29,813 bases of DNA from JBBDIO01 sp040880365 (GCA_040880365.1 JBBDIO010000146.1:1-29813); one strand, 5' to 3'. Numbered from the stretch's first letter, positions 1 to 8,720 are shown. Program-made: numbers and translations. Notes: generated by a model from the sequence alone, not told the origin.

Positions 1-1055
1 CGTGCCAGTGTGTCGAAGTCGAGGATGCCCACTTGTCCGATCCCCGTCTGCGAGGGTGTCGGCGCGGTGTTGGGGCTGGTGGCTTGAATGAAGACCTGTT
101 TATCGTAGAAGTCGCGGTGCAGCAATACGGGCGCAGATGTGGTCAGACGCAGTTCGCTGGCGATGCAATCCAGATGGCGTGTCCAGGCCTGCGGCAGTGT
201 GGGGGCGATGGTTGCCAGGCGCGCAAACCACTTGGTGAGGACGCCGACTTCCGCGTCGGCGTCGTGGGGCGCGATGTCTCCCGGCAGGGCGAGATCGTGG
301 AGGGCGCGCAAGGCGCTGCCCGCGGCATGGGCGGCCTGGGGCAGTTGGCGCGTGGCGTACCATGCCAGCAGCGGGCGGCCCGGCAATGGCGCGAGGACGA
401 TTGTCCCGTTTGTCGCATCGACATCCAGCACGGCCGGGGTGATGAATCCGGCGGGACGGGCCGACGCATCGGTTGGGCTGGTTTGGGCGTGGATCTGGCG
501 CATGGCGGCGGCGAGCGCAGATGCCTGACGGGGGCGCACTGCCTTGGCATACGTGACGGGGGCAGGTGATTCGTGCGCGTGTTGCGCCCAATTGCGCAAT
601 CGGACGACACCGCGGCGATGCGGGCGGTGGACTATGATTTCACTGTCTGGGTGCCCGGCAAGCGTCGCCAGTCCGGGCAACTCGCGATCAACGCCCTGGG
701 CCTGCAACAGAAGATTGTGGGCCGGAATCTCGCATAGCCAATGGGCATATTGATCCCCCACGGCGCGGGCCGTGCGGCGGGCGCATTTTTCCCGCGCGGC
801 GGCATCGGCAAACCATTGTCCCACGACCTGTTGACCGCTGGCATCCGCATAACACACGGCAAGTTCGGTTGCAGATTGGGGCCACATGCGCACCAGACGC
901 AGGGTCTGTCCCAGCGCCAGGTGACGCTGTAGCGTGGGCGGCGTGGCGATTGTCGCGAGTTGGTTAATCGCCGGTGTGTAGAGCTGGCGATCCGCACCAG
1001 TGGGCAACGGAACATTTGAGGATGACAGTTCCGGGAGGGTAGGTCTAGAAGTCAT
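1..1055 (-). CDS. APH-fold phosphotransferase (partial, C-terminus off the left edge)
   Basis: I translated this frame by hand because it has no stop inside the window; about 351 codons are present. The start ATG (1055-1053) lies inside the last codons of the upstream kinase gene, an 11-nt overlap that suggests translational coupling. The catalytic loop HRDFYDKQVF begins at His313, with Asp315 as the presumed catalytic base, followed by LDFDTLA, which supplies the metal-binding Asp of the APH/choline-kinase fold. The loop has Gln where many APH enzymes have Asn. HxDxxxxQ is also found in maltokinase-like members, so I do not read it as a defect. There is no signal peptide, so it should be cytosolic. 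It is the second APH-like kinase in a row, and from context it probably phosphorylates a sugar or amino-alcohol intermediate of the operon's product. The substrate is unknown. Confidence 0.85.
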   Translation of the reverse strand, partial: MTSRPTLPELSSSNVPLPTGADRQLYTPAINQLATIATPPTLQRHLALGQTLRLVRMWPQSATELAVCYADASGQQVVGQWFADAAAREKCARRTARAVGDQYAHWLCEIPAHNLLLQAQGVDRELPGLATLAGHPDSEIIVHRPHRRGVVRLRNWAQHAHESPAPVTYAKAVRPRQASALAAAMRQIHAQTSPTDASARPAGFITPAVLDVDATNGTIVLAPLPGRPLLAWYATRQLPQAAHAAGSALRALHDLALPGDIAPHDADAEVGVLTKWFARLATIAPTLPQAWTRHLDCIASELRLTTSAPVLLHRDFYDKQVFIQATSPNTAPTPSQTGIGQVGILDFDTLA

Positions 1056-2376
1056 GGTGGCATATCTCCTGGGCGCAGTGGAGCAGGGCGAGCAGATCCT
1101 GATCCCAATGGGCGCGACGGTGGCGAAATGGTTCGGGCGCAAGGCGCAGCAGGCGCGCCGCAAGGTGGGCACGGAACCGATCTGCGGCAAAGTTGTCGGG
1201 CGCGGCCTGGGCATAGGCACGCAGCAGGCGTTGAATTGCCGGTTCGACACGCGCCCGATCTACAAAGCCGTGGCTGGTCGCCTTGAGATAGAGATTGGCC
1301 GCGAACGCAGCCAGATCGCGCATGGGATCGCCCCATGCCGCCTGATCCCAATCCAATAGGGCCAGTCTTTGATCGGGTAGCCGAATAAACTGATCGGCGG
1401 AGCAGTCGTTGTGGATGGGCGCATTGACGGGTGACGGGCTGGCGAGGCAGGGTTGCAGCGTTTGGAGCAGGGCTGCGACGGCTTGCCCGGTGGTGGGCAC
1501 AAGCATCTGGAGCGCATCGCCCGCGATCACGGTTCGGTTCCATTCCTGGGTGTGGGAGGGGGAACGTTTGCCGGGCGCAGGCGCGTTGTGCAGGTCGGCA
1601 AGGGCCTGCGCGACTGCATCCATCAGCGCTGCACACTGGTCGGGGGTGGCATCGGCCAGCCGCGCATCGAGGGGGGTACCGTCCAGCCATTCGAAGAGCT
1701 GGACGTGATGGCGGGCCGATTTACCTAGCCGGGCCTGGAGGTGGACGCCACCGGGATGGGGCATATGTTTGGCGCGCGGCGCGACAAGCTGATAGTCGTG
1801 CGCCGTATACGCTTTGAGCAAATAGTGTTGCGCGCCGACTTGCAGACGCGCAACCAGCCGCCGTTCGGGTTTGTAGCGCAGAATTTCTGCGTGTAGCGCC
1901 GCAGGTGACGCACTATCGGTGGTGTGGTCCAGATCGGGAAGCGCACGCGCCAGAATTGCGCGCAGGCCGTCTGGGCACCACAGGCGGGCCGATGCGGTGA
2001 TTTTGCGGTCGGCGTGGGCAAAGCGAATGCCGATGCCGCGCGCCAGATCAATTGCACCGGGCGCCACGCTGGGGCATGGGTTTGGCTTTGCGTCTGCGTT
2101 GAGCAACCGCGCGAGTGCCTGCAATTTGGCATAGCCTACGGGCGCATAAGCGGTGGCATAGCAATAGGCGGCGCGACCGTCGATAGAGGCGTGATAGCCA
2201 ACCAGACAACTGGTGCCGGGCTTGTAGCGCACATAATAGGCCGCCAGTTCCGGGAAGTCATCCCCACACAGTGCGCCCTGGATTATTTCGGCCATGCGCG
2301 GTGCGCTCAGCGCGGCTTCTAGGCCGGGGATGTGGCGTTCCTGACGAATCAGGGAGCGATCGGCAGTGGACAACAT
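1045..2376 (-). CDS. APH-fold phosphotransferase (choline/aminoglycoside kinase superfamily)
   Basis: This 443-residue cytosolic protein starts at ATG 2376, which has AAGGAGAG just upstream; a longer frame from a TTG at 2400 would swallow that ribosome site. The C-terminal lobe carries HNDCSADQF (His322, Asp324), matching the Brenner catalytic loop with Gln in the Asn position. It is followed by LLDWDQAAWGDP (Asp342), the metal-binding Asp motif. The N-terminal half lacks a clear glycine-rich loop, as is common in divergent APH proteins. It lies 53 bp after the GT4-ABC fusion gene and overlaps the next kinase by 11 nt, so all belong to one operon. Family knowledge supports ATP-dependent phosphorylation of a small hydroxylated molecule. 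An antibiotic-resistance role is possible, but the glycan-pathway context argues for a biosynthetic kinase. Confidence 0.85.
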   Translation of the reverse strand: MLSTADRSLIRQERHIPGLEAALSAPRMAEIIQGALCGDDFPELAAYYVRYKPGTSCLVGYHASIDGRAAYCYATAYAPVGYAKLQALARLLNADAKPNPCPSVAPGAIDLARGIGIRFAHADRKITASARLWCPDGLRAILARALPDLDHTTDSASPAALHAEILRYKPERRLVARLQVGAQHYLLKAYTAHDYQLVAPRAKHMPHPGGVHLQARLGKSARHHVQLFEWLDGTPLDARLADATPDQCAALMDAVAQALADLHNAPAPGKRSPSHTQEWNRTVIAGDALQMLVPTTGQAVAALLQTLQPCLASPSPVNAPIHNDCSADQFIRLPDQRLALLDWDQAAWGDPMRDLAAFAANLYLKATSHGFVDRARVEPAIQRLLRAYAQAAPDNFAADRFRAHLAARLLRLAPEPFRHRRAHWDQDLLALLHCAQEICHHDF

Positions 2377-2429
2377 ACAGAGACTCTCCTTCTGCTGCAA
2401 AGTGTTTCCCTAAATTATCCCGCAAGAGC

Positions 2430-5400
2430 TTATCCCGCTAGCGGTGAGGGCACGCGCGCAGGCTTGCGATTTGCCGGCGCGACAGGGAACGCTTGCCGGG
2501 TGTGGGTCTGCGGTGGGGATTGGCCGTCTGTCTGCGTGTTGCCGTTGCGCGCGTCTGTGGCGTCGGGTTCGGTAGCGAGGCGATCTGAACCACCGGGGGT
2601 GGGTGTGAACTGCGGCTGGTCGTGATAGAGCGCGGCATACGCGCCCCGACGCGCGATTAGCTCGGCATGGGTGCCCTGTTCGCGGATGGCACCCTGGGCG
2701 ATATAGAGGATGATGTCGGCGTTTTGCACTGCGTGCATATCATGGGATACGCAGAAGCTGGTGCGCCCCTCGACCAGACGTTCCAGCGCGAGATAGACCG
2801 CCTGGGCGTTGGTGCTGTCCAGGCCGGTGGTCGGCTCGTCCAGCAGCACAATATCGGCGTCGCGCACGGCGGCGCGCGCAATCGCCAGGCGTTGTCGCTG
2901 CCCGCCGGAAAGCGATGTGCCGCCCTCGCTGAGGATCGTGGCGTAGCCGTCGGGCAGTTGCATGATGAAGTCGTGGGCATTGGCAAGACGCGCCGCGGCT
3001 TCGATGCGGGCATCGGATATTTCTGCACCGTCTTCTACACCTTCCTCTGCGCCTTCCTCTGCGCCGTCTTCTGTCCCGTTCACGCCCAGCGCGCCATAGG
3101 CAATATTCTCGCGCACGCTGACGCCGAAGAGCATTCCCGCCTGGGGCACAACACTCATGCGCGCGCGCAACGAGGCTACTGTGTAGTCGCGTATGTCCGT
3201 GCCGTCTATCAGAATGCGCCCGGCAGTGGGGTCATAGAGGCGGGGGAGCAGACTCACCAGCGTGGACTTGCCGCCACCCGAAGGGCCGACGAGGGCGACG
3301 CGTGTCCCTGCAGGAACATCCAGCGAAAGCCCTCGCAGTGCAGGACGGTCGGGCGTATAGCCGAAGCCGACATCCTCGAAGGTGATGCGGCCCAGTTTTT
3401 GGGGGGCGGCAACAGCATGAGGCAAATCGGTGACTATGGGAATCGTGTCGAGCACGTCGAGCACGCGTTCGCCCGATGCCACGGCTTTGGCCAGGCGGCC
3501 CGTATACTTTGCCAGGTCATTCATGGGGCGATAGGCGCTTTTGAGATAGCTGAGAAATACGACCAGATCGCCCGGTGTCAACGCGCCTGCCAGCGCGATG
3601 CGCCCGCCATACCAGAGTGTGAGCGCCAGGCCAAGCCCGATGCAGATATCTACGCTGCGCTCCAGTGTGGCGGCATAGCGGGTGGTGCGTACACTTTCCT
3701 TGAGGTCTTTTTGGGCCGCGGCCTGAAATGACTTTTCCAGTTCCCCTTGTAGCCCAAATGTATGCACCACGGGCATGGCGTGCAGCGTTTCGGCGGCGGA
3801 CGCGGCCAACATGCCTTCGCGCTGGCGTTGGCGGCGTGCTGCGGTGCGGATGCGCCCGCTCTGGCGTTGCATGAGCAGGGAGGCAAGGGGCAGCGAAATC
3901 ATGCCCAACAGGGCCAACTGCCAGTTGAGCCAGAGCATGATGGCGACCATGCCGACGAGCGTGCCCATGTTGACGGCGAGCGGCAGCATGGCCGTTGTCG
4001 CCACTTCTTGCAGGCGCGCCACGTCGCCGATGAGTCGGGTCAATAGATCGCCGGTTTTGGCCTGGGCATGGTAGGCCAGGGGCAGATGCAGCAGGTGATT
4101 GTAGAGTGCGCTGCGGGCGCGGATGAGGACACGATTGCCCGCCACTGCCAGACCGATGGTGCTGGCGAAATTTGCCGCCGCACGGCCTACGGTGATAACC
4201 AAAAGTGCGACTGCCGCCGCTATCAGCAGCCCAGCATTGGGCATATCGGCGAAGTATTGCGTGATAAATGCCGGTACATTGGCGAGCGGCTGGCCGCCCA
4301 GTATATCTACCACGATTTTGAGGGGCCAGGGTTCCAGCAGACGCAGACCCACATTGAACCACAGCGCAACAAAGGCGAGCAGCAAGAGATGCCACTGGCC
4401 TGCAATTTCCCGCCGAAAACGACCCAGTATTCGGCGCAAGCCGGGCACAGTCTGCGCGGCGGAGGCAGGCCGCTTCGCTTTGGCAGGGCCTGTCTGAAAG
4501 CTCGCTGTCTCCGTGCGCCGTGAAGTGTCACCGTCATCGTCATCTTCATCGCCGTCCCCATGCGCATCAGAATCCGCGTCATCTACGCCAAAGGCACGCG
4601 TGTCATTTTCATTCGGGTCTGGGCGTGACAGGGTAGGGGCCAGGGCAAGCTGCTGGATGCGCGCCGCGACATGGTCCCAGGTGTGCGCTTCTTCGATGGT
4701 GGCGCGGGCGGCACGCGCCAGGCGCGCAGCTTGTGCGGCATCGTTTCGTAGCATCTGCAAGGCGTCCACCAGTTCGTCGACTGCGCCGGCGCGAACCAAT
4801 AGCCCATTGTGTCCGTGCTGTATGAGGTCCGTGATCTGTCCGATTTGGCTGGCGACTGTGGGTAGGCCCGCCGCCATATATTCGTAGACTTTGAGGGGCG
4901 AGAAATAGAAATCTTCCAGGGGTGGATAGGGCGCCACGCCCACATCCATGGCGCGCAACCAGGCGGGCACCTGTTCGTGATCGACTGCGCCAGTGAAGTG
5001 CACGGCGTGGGCAATGGAGGCATCGTCGATTTGGGCTTCCAATTGCTCGCGACACGGTCCATCGCCCACGATGAGCAGGCGCGTGCTGGGATCTTGTGCA
5101 TAGAGTTGAACAAAGGCATGGACCAGCGAATCCAGACCGTGCCAGGCTTTGAGAGTCCCTACGAAGCTTACGGTAAAGGTGCCGGGCACGCGCGGTTGGG
5201 CGGGTGGCAGATCCAGCGGGAAACGCTGGGGATCCACGCCATTGGGCAGCACGTGAGTCTTGCCGCGCGCCTCGGTAAAGTTTGCCAGATAGTCGCCAAC
5301 GCCCTGAGACACGGGCAATAGTGCCTGGGCCGCGGCAAACGTGCGCCGGGCCACGCGATTGGCCTCTTCGGTGTGGATCAACGTGCGGTGTTGCTGCTGT

Positions 5401-5786
5401 TCTTCGATTAACGGTGCATTCACCTCTAGCAGACCGGGGCAGTCGTGGTCGCGAGCATAATCCATGCCGGCATAGCTCCACAGCGAATAGCGCTCGTAGA
5501 CCAGAGCAAACGGCCCCTGTTGTTCCAGCCTGCGTTTGAGTTCCGCATTGGCTGCCAGGGCACGCTGTTCGCGGGCGGCGGCGTCGACTTTGCCGATTTC
5601 GGGCAGGGCGTGTGTGGGGACATGCTCCAGACCTGGCGGCGGCTCACCACCCAGGCGTGCGGCGAAAAGTTCAACCGTGATTCCCTGCCGCTGCAAGGCG
5701 CGGACTACTTCCTGCACGTGGATCGAGGCTCCCTTGTTGCCAAAAACCGGGATGCCGGGGTCGGCACAGATATAGGCCATGCGCAT
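2430..5786 (-). CDS. Fusion protein: GT4 glycosyltransferase + type I ABC exporter half-transporter
   Basis: A single uninterrupted 1118-residue frame. Residues 1 to about 385 are a GT-B/GT4 glycosyltransferase (N-terminal AYICADPGIPVFGNKGAS; donor-site region FSPLKVYEYMAAGLPTV). Residues about 389-425 are a very acidic linker. From about 460 comes an exporter-type transmembrane domain, then a nucleotide-binding domain with Walker A GPSGGGKST (834-842), signature LSGGQ (959-963), Walker B VLLDEP and an H-loop SHD. The start is ATG 5786, overlapping the upstream stop by one base (TGATG), with a perfect AGGAGG seven bases ahead. The open frame extends a further 140 codons upstream, but that stretch is antisense-like shadow inside the previous gene. 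Residues 906-921 are a four-fold acidic tetrapeptide repeat inserted after the Q-loop. It probably glycosylates a lipid-linked substrate at the membrane and flips or exports it; the substrate is unknown. Confidence 0.9.
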   Translation of the reverse strand: MRMAYICADPGIPVFGNKGASIHVQEVVRALQRQGITVELFAARLGGEPPPGLEHVPTHALPEIGKVDAAAREQRALAANAELKRRLEQQGPFALVYERYSLWSYAGMDYARDHDCPGLLEVNAPLIEEQQQHRTLIHTEEANRVARRTFAAAQALLPVSQGVGDYLANFTEARGKTHVLPNGVDPQRFPLDLPPAQPRVPGTFTVSFVGTLKAWHGLDSLVHAFVQLYAQDPSTRLLIVGDGPCREQLEAQIDDASIAHAVHFTGAVDHEQVPAWLRAMDVGVAPYPPLEDFYFSPLKVYEYMAAGLPTVASQIGQITDLIQHGHNGLLVRAGAVDELVDALQMLRNDAAQAARLARAARATIEEAHTWDHVAARIQQLALAPTLSRPDPNENDTRAFGVDDADSDAHGDGDEDDDDGDTSRRTETASFQTGPAKAKRPASAAQTVPGLRRILGRFRREIAGQWHLLLLAFVALWFNVGLRLLEPWPLKIVVDILGGQPLANVPAFITQYFADMPNAGLLIAAAVALLVITVGRAAANFASTIGLAVAGNRVLIRARSALYNHLLHLPLAYHAQAKTGDLLTRLIGDVARLQEVATTAMLPLAVNMGTLVGMVAIMLWLNWQLALLGMISLPLASLLMQRQSGRIRTAARRQRQREGMLAASAAETLHAMPVVHTFGLQGELEKSFQAAAQKDLKESVRTTRYAATLERSVDICIGLGLALTLWYGGRIALAGALTPGDLVVFLSYLKSAYRPMNDLAKYTGRLAKAVASGERVLDVLDTIPIVTDLPHAVAAPQKLGRITFEDVGFGYTPDRPALRGLSLDVPAGTRVALVGPSGGGKSTLVSLLPRLYDPTAGRILIDGTDIRDYTVASLRARMSVVPQAGMLFGVSVRENIAYGALGVNGTEDGAEEGAEEGVEDGAEISDARIEAAARLANAHDFIMQLPDGYATILSEGGTSLSGGQRQRLAIARAAVRDADIVLLDEPTTGLDSTNAQAVYLALERLVEGRTSFCVSHDMHAVQNADIILYIAQGAIREQGTHAELIARRGAYAALYHDQPQFTPTPGGSDRLATEPDATDARNGNTQTDGQSPPQTHTRQAFPVAPANRKPARVPSPLAG
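3025..3072 (-). repeat. Four 12-bp tandem units encoding an acidic tetrapeptide repeat
   Basis: Four imperfect 12-bp units (3025-3036, 3037-3048, 3049-3060, 3061-3072) lie inside the ABC domain of the fusion gene. Read on the minus strand they encode EDGA, EEGA, EEGV, EDGA (residues 906-921). They sit between the Q-loop and the ABC signature, where exporters normally have no acidic repeat, and look like slippage-type expansion. Confidence 0.85.
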
Positions 5787-7165
5787 CAAACCACCTCCTG
5801 GATTGTGTGCTGGTTGTGCGCAGGATTGTTGGCCGGGACTGGGGAGGCGGCGCGCCGGTGGGTGGGAGGTGTGGTCGATATGCTGGGTGATGTTGCAGAC
5901 GTTTGCACCTGCTCTGCGACTTGCTGGTAGAGCGCGCGGATGGCGGCGGTATTTTTGTGAATATCGAAGTCGGCTTCGATGGTGCGGCGGGCATTTTGGG
6001 CCAAACGCACCCGCAGCGCAGCGTCGTCGAGCAGTTGCGCCAGCGCGGCGGCCAGGCTGTGTGCATCTTCCTGCGCCACTTGCAGGCCGGTTTCCCCGTG
6101 GTGCAGAATTTCGGGAATCCCCGTGACATCGGTCGATATGCAGGGCGTGCCCAGGGCCATCGCTTCGAGCAATACGGTGGGCAAGCCATCGCGGTTGCCA
6201 TCGCACCCCACCACACAGGGCGCGGCAAAGACCGCAGTCGAGTGCAGGCGTCGAATCACATCACCCTGGGGTGCAGCCCCTAGCAGGCGCACACGGTCGT
6301 GAAGGCTCAGGCGCGCGATCTGGGCCGCCAGCTCCGCTTCCATTTGACCGCTGCCTACAATGTCACATTCGAACTCGATACCCTGGTCTGCCAGATGCGC
6401 ACAGGCGTCGATCAGGACATGAAAGCCCTTCTTTTCGATCAGGCGGCCCACGCCCAGAATATGCCGGGGGCGTGTTGCGGGCGCACGATAGGGAAAGCGC
6501 GCCAGATCCAGGCCGTTGTAGATGCGGTGCAGATTGGGCAGGTCCGACTGATAGGTGGTGCGCAGATAGTTGCAGTTGTAGTCGCTCACTGTGATTACGC
6601 CCGCAGCATCCTGGAGCTTGCGGGCCAGGTCTTCGGCTTGCACGCTTTCGTGGAAGATGTCTTTGGCGTGGGCGGTGAATATAAAGGGCACGTCGGTGAG
6701 CTTATGTACCAGCTGGGCCACACTGGTGGCGATGCTGCCAAAATGGGCGTGCAGCACGCCTATATTCTGGGTGCGCACCGCGCGCGCGATGTGAATGGCC
6801 TGGACCAGGTCGCCCGATTCCAGGGCGGGCGTTTGGATAAGCGTGGCGAGTGTGGGAAATTCTGCCAGCGCGGCGCGCAGGAACGGCCAGAATGTGGAAA
6901 CGCGCGAGCTGGGCTGGGGAACGTAGGTGACGTTGGCCTGGACCTGGGCGTAATTCTCGTGAAAGCGACCGTCTGTGGGCGGGCGCAGGCTGAATATTTC
7001 GACACTTGTGCCGGCGGCTTCGTGGGCCAGAATCTCGTTGACAATGAACGTCTCTGAGAAGCGGGGGTACATCTTTAGGATATAGGCGATCCGCAGCCCT
7101 GCGGTTTCGCGGCGTGGCATTGTGTCGGCGTCGCGGGCTGGGATGTGTGCTTTCGTGGTAGTCAT
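5786..7165 (-). CDS. GT4 family glycosyltransferase (WcaL-like)
   Basis: A 459-residue protein with the two-Rossmann GT-B fold of GT4 enzymes. The N-terminus reads RIAYILKMYPRFSETFIVNE, a start typical of colanic-acid/exopolysaccharide transferases. The middle has HAHFGSIATSVA and FTAHAKDIF, and the donor half has ILGVGRLIEKKGF and DGLPTVLLEAMALGTP, where Asp replaces the first Glu of the E-x7-E motif. The start is ATG 7165, with CAGGAG seven bases upstream; a longer frame to 7270 would overlap the preceding gene by 56 bp. The gene ends one base into the GT4-ABC fusion start. The last 40 residues are Pro/Thr/Ala-rich and probably disordered. It should transfer a nucleotide-activated sugar in the cytoplasm; donor and acceptor cannot be read from the sequence. 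Confidence 0.9.
   Translation of the reverse strand: MTTTKAHIPARDADTMPRRETAGLRIAYILKMYPRFSETFIVNEILAHEAAGTSVEIFSLRPPTDGRFHENYAQVQANVTYVPQPSSRVSTFWPFLRAALAEFPTLATLIQTPALESGDLVQAIHIARAVRTQNIGVLHAHFGSIATSVAQLVHKLTDVPFIFTAHAKDIFHESVQAEDLARKLQDAAGVITVSDYNCNYLRTTYQSDLPNLHRIYNGLDLARFPYRAPATRPRHILGVGRLIEKKGFHVLIDACAHLADQGIEFECDIVGSGQMEAELAAQIARLSLHDRVRLLGAAPQGDVIRRLHSTAVFAAPCVVGCDGNRDGLPTVLLEAMALGTPCISTDVTGIPEILHHGETGLQVAQEDAHSLAAALAQLLDDAALRVRLAQNARRTIEADFDIHKNTAAIRALYQQVAEQVQTSATSPSISTTPPTHRRAASPVPANNPAHNQHTIQEVV
5787..5800 (-). promoter_or_regulatory. Strong ribosome binding site fixing the start of the GT4-ABC fusion
   Basis: On the minus strand AGGAGGTGG lies within the last codons of the preceding GT4 gene, with seven bases between AGGAGG and the ATG at 5786. 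It decides the start against the 140-codon upstream extension of the same frame. Confidence 0.8.
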
Positions 7166-7214
7166 GAGTTGCTCCTGAAATCTTGGAATATTGACGTGGG
7201 ACGGAACGGATTTG

Positions 7215-8573
7215 TCATCGCATCGGGGCGGCAAGGTCTGTCTGGACGGCAACGACGTAGGCGCGGGCACGCGACATGCCGGGTGTTGTCACTGGACCGG
7301 CCTCTGGACTGGCTGCCGGCTTATCTGCCGGGCGCCGCAACAGGGCTTCGGCCAGTTTGGGAAGACGACGCAAGCCATCGAGGTCAATCTCGGGTCGCGG
7401 GTGCGCCGAGATGGGGTCGGCGCGGCGCAGCCATGCGGCAAGGGCCGCAGGTGTCAGGTCCTGGGGATGCAGACAATCGATCCAGCCCATTTCCTGGAGC
7501 CGCGCGGCGCGTATCCACTGTTCTCGACGGGGCTGGACGCGCGGCACAATCAGCGCGGGTTTGCCCAATGCCAGGATTTCGCACACGGCATTGTAGCCGC
7601 CCATGGCGATGATGCGATCCGCCTGGCAGAGCAGGTCCTGGGGCGTAGGCGTGAAGCGAATGAGTTCGACATTGGCCTCTGCCGCCGCGGCGCGCAGGCG
7701 GTCGAACGTCGCGGTGGGCAAATAGGGGCCGGTCAGGAGCGTGGCCTGTGCGCCGCTGGGCATCTGGGCCTGTACAAAGGCTTCGGCCAGGGCCACACCA
7801 TCTTGCCCACCACCCAGCATACACAGGATTTTGCGGGGCGGCGCAATGCCATTGTCGGGAGTAGGCGCGGGTGAAACGGTGGCTGTTGGTTGCGGCGCGG
7901 GCTGGTTCTGGCTGCGGTCCAGATAGCCGGTGAACCTGACTTTCTCCGCAATCGCAGGCTCTAGCGCATAGGCATCGACCAGGTTGTAGACGGTCGGATC
8001 GCCATAGACCCAAATGGCGTCGTAGTAGCTGCGAACAATCGGCAGTTCGTTGCGCCTGGCCCATTCGCGACGCTGGGTTGCAGGGTCGTCCAGGATATCG
8101 CGCCAGCCCAGCACAAACTTTGTGCCGCCCCGCGTCTTGAGCAGTTTCAATGCCGGTAGCAGTTCATTCTGAAAGCCCGCAGGCACTTTATCTACGATCA
8201 AGAGATGGGGCGCGAACGCGGCTAGCGCGGCGCGGATGGTATCACCGCGCAATTTGATCAGGTTGGCGAGGCTCATGGGCAGCGATTTGGCGCGATAGTG
8301 TCCGTTGGCAGCCTTCTCGACTGCGGGCAGCGAAATGATGTCGATACCGTTGGGCATATCAAAAGCTGCGCCGAGTTGCGTGCCGGAAATCAGCAGGATC
8401 GAGAGGCTGAGTTTGCTGGTGTGCAGGGCCTGGGCGATGGCAAGATTGCGCCGAATATGCCCCAATCCCTGGGTATCGTGAGAGTATAGCGCAATGCGTG
8501 TTGCAGGTTTTTGCGACTCGGAGATACGCGTGTAAAACGTGGTGCGTGCTTGTCTCTGCGATAGTGATCTCAT
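7215..8573 (-). CDS. COG4671-type predicted glycosyltransferase (MurG-like)
   Basis: A 452-residue protein and the first gene of the minus-strand operon. The N-terminus has IALYSHDTQGLGHIRRNLAI, the characteristic opening of COG4671 proteins. The C-terminal nucleotide-sugar half has IAMGGYNAVCEILALGKPA followed by VPRVQPRREQWIRA, matching MurG/GT28-like donor loops. A Pro/Ala/Thr-rich insertion of about 25 residues separates the halves. The start is ATG 8573 with AAGGA at 8584-8580; an alternative TTG at 8597 has no ribosome site. The gap to the next gene is 49 bp. A promoter-like pair (-35 at 8667-8672, -10 at 8644-8649) lies about 70 bp upstream. It is probably cytosolic and provides an early glycosylation step of the same product as the downstream transferases; the substrate is unknown. 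Confidence 0.88.
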   Translation of the reverse strand: MRSLSQRQARTTFYTRISESQKPATRIALYSHDTQGLGHIRRNLAIAQALHTSKLSLSILLISGTQLGAAFDMPNGIDIISLPAVEKAANGHYRAKSLPMSLANLIKLRGDTIRAALAAFAPHLLIVDKVPAGFQNELLPALKLLKTRGGTKFVLGWRDILDDPATQRREWARRNELPIVRSYYDAIWVYGDPTVYNLVDAYALEPAIAEKVRFTGYLDRSQNQPAPQPTATVSPAPTPDNGIAPPRKILCMLGGGQDGVALAEAFVQAQMPSGAQATLLTGPYLPTATFDRLRAAAAEANVELIRFTPTPQDLLCQADRIIAMGGYNAVCEILALGKPALIVPRVQPRREQWIRAARLQEMGWIDCLHPQDLTPAALAAWLRRADPISAHPRPEIDLDGLRRLPKLAEALLRRPADKPAASPEAGPVTTPGMSRARAYVVAVQTDLAAPMR

Positions 8574-8643
8574 CGTGTTTTCCTTGCCAATGTGCAATCG
8601 CGGCGTGTGTGCTACGCGCCGGTAGCGCCGGATATGATCGGTG

Positions 8644-8672
8644 AATATAACCTATCGTTAACAACTCGTTAA
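8644..8672 (-). promoter_or_regulatory. Candidate sigma-70-type promoter of the glycan operon
   Basis: On the minus strand TTAACG (8672-8667) and TATATT (8649-8644) are separated by 17 bp, predicting a transcript start near 8637 and a leader of about 65 nt before ATG 8573. The -35 overlaps one of two GTTAAC sites (8657-8662, 8668-8673), so a regulator binding there could block it. Confidence 0.45.
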
Positions 8673-8700
8673 CGAAGCGATGTGCTTGTTTAACGTATGC

Positions 8701-8720
8701 ATCAAGCCTGTACACTTGAT
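8701..8720. promoter_or_regulatory. Operator-like nested palindrome
   Basis: ATCAAG (8701-8706) and CTTGAT (8715-8720) form a perfect inverted repeat around an 8-bp centre that itself contains the palindrome TGTACA (8709-8714). It lies between two divergent transcription units, a typical place for a dimeric regulator site. The binding protein is unknown. Confidence 0.45.

Noticed and set aside
1..2376. Aminoglycoside resistance genes
   Set aside because: The APH fold alone does not imply resistance. The tandem kinases are embedded in a glycosyltransferase/exporter operon, which favours a biosynthetic substrate.
2667..3731. 354-codon plus-strand frame opposite the ABC domain
   Set aside because: The minus strand carries Walker A, signature and Walker B here; the plus frame is a composition-driven shadow.
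5787..6206. 140-codon N-terminal extension of the GT4-ABC fusion
   Set aside because: It lies wholly within the upstream GT4 gene, has Arg/Pro-rich shadow composition, and a perfect ribosome site marks ATG 5786 instead.
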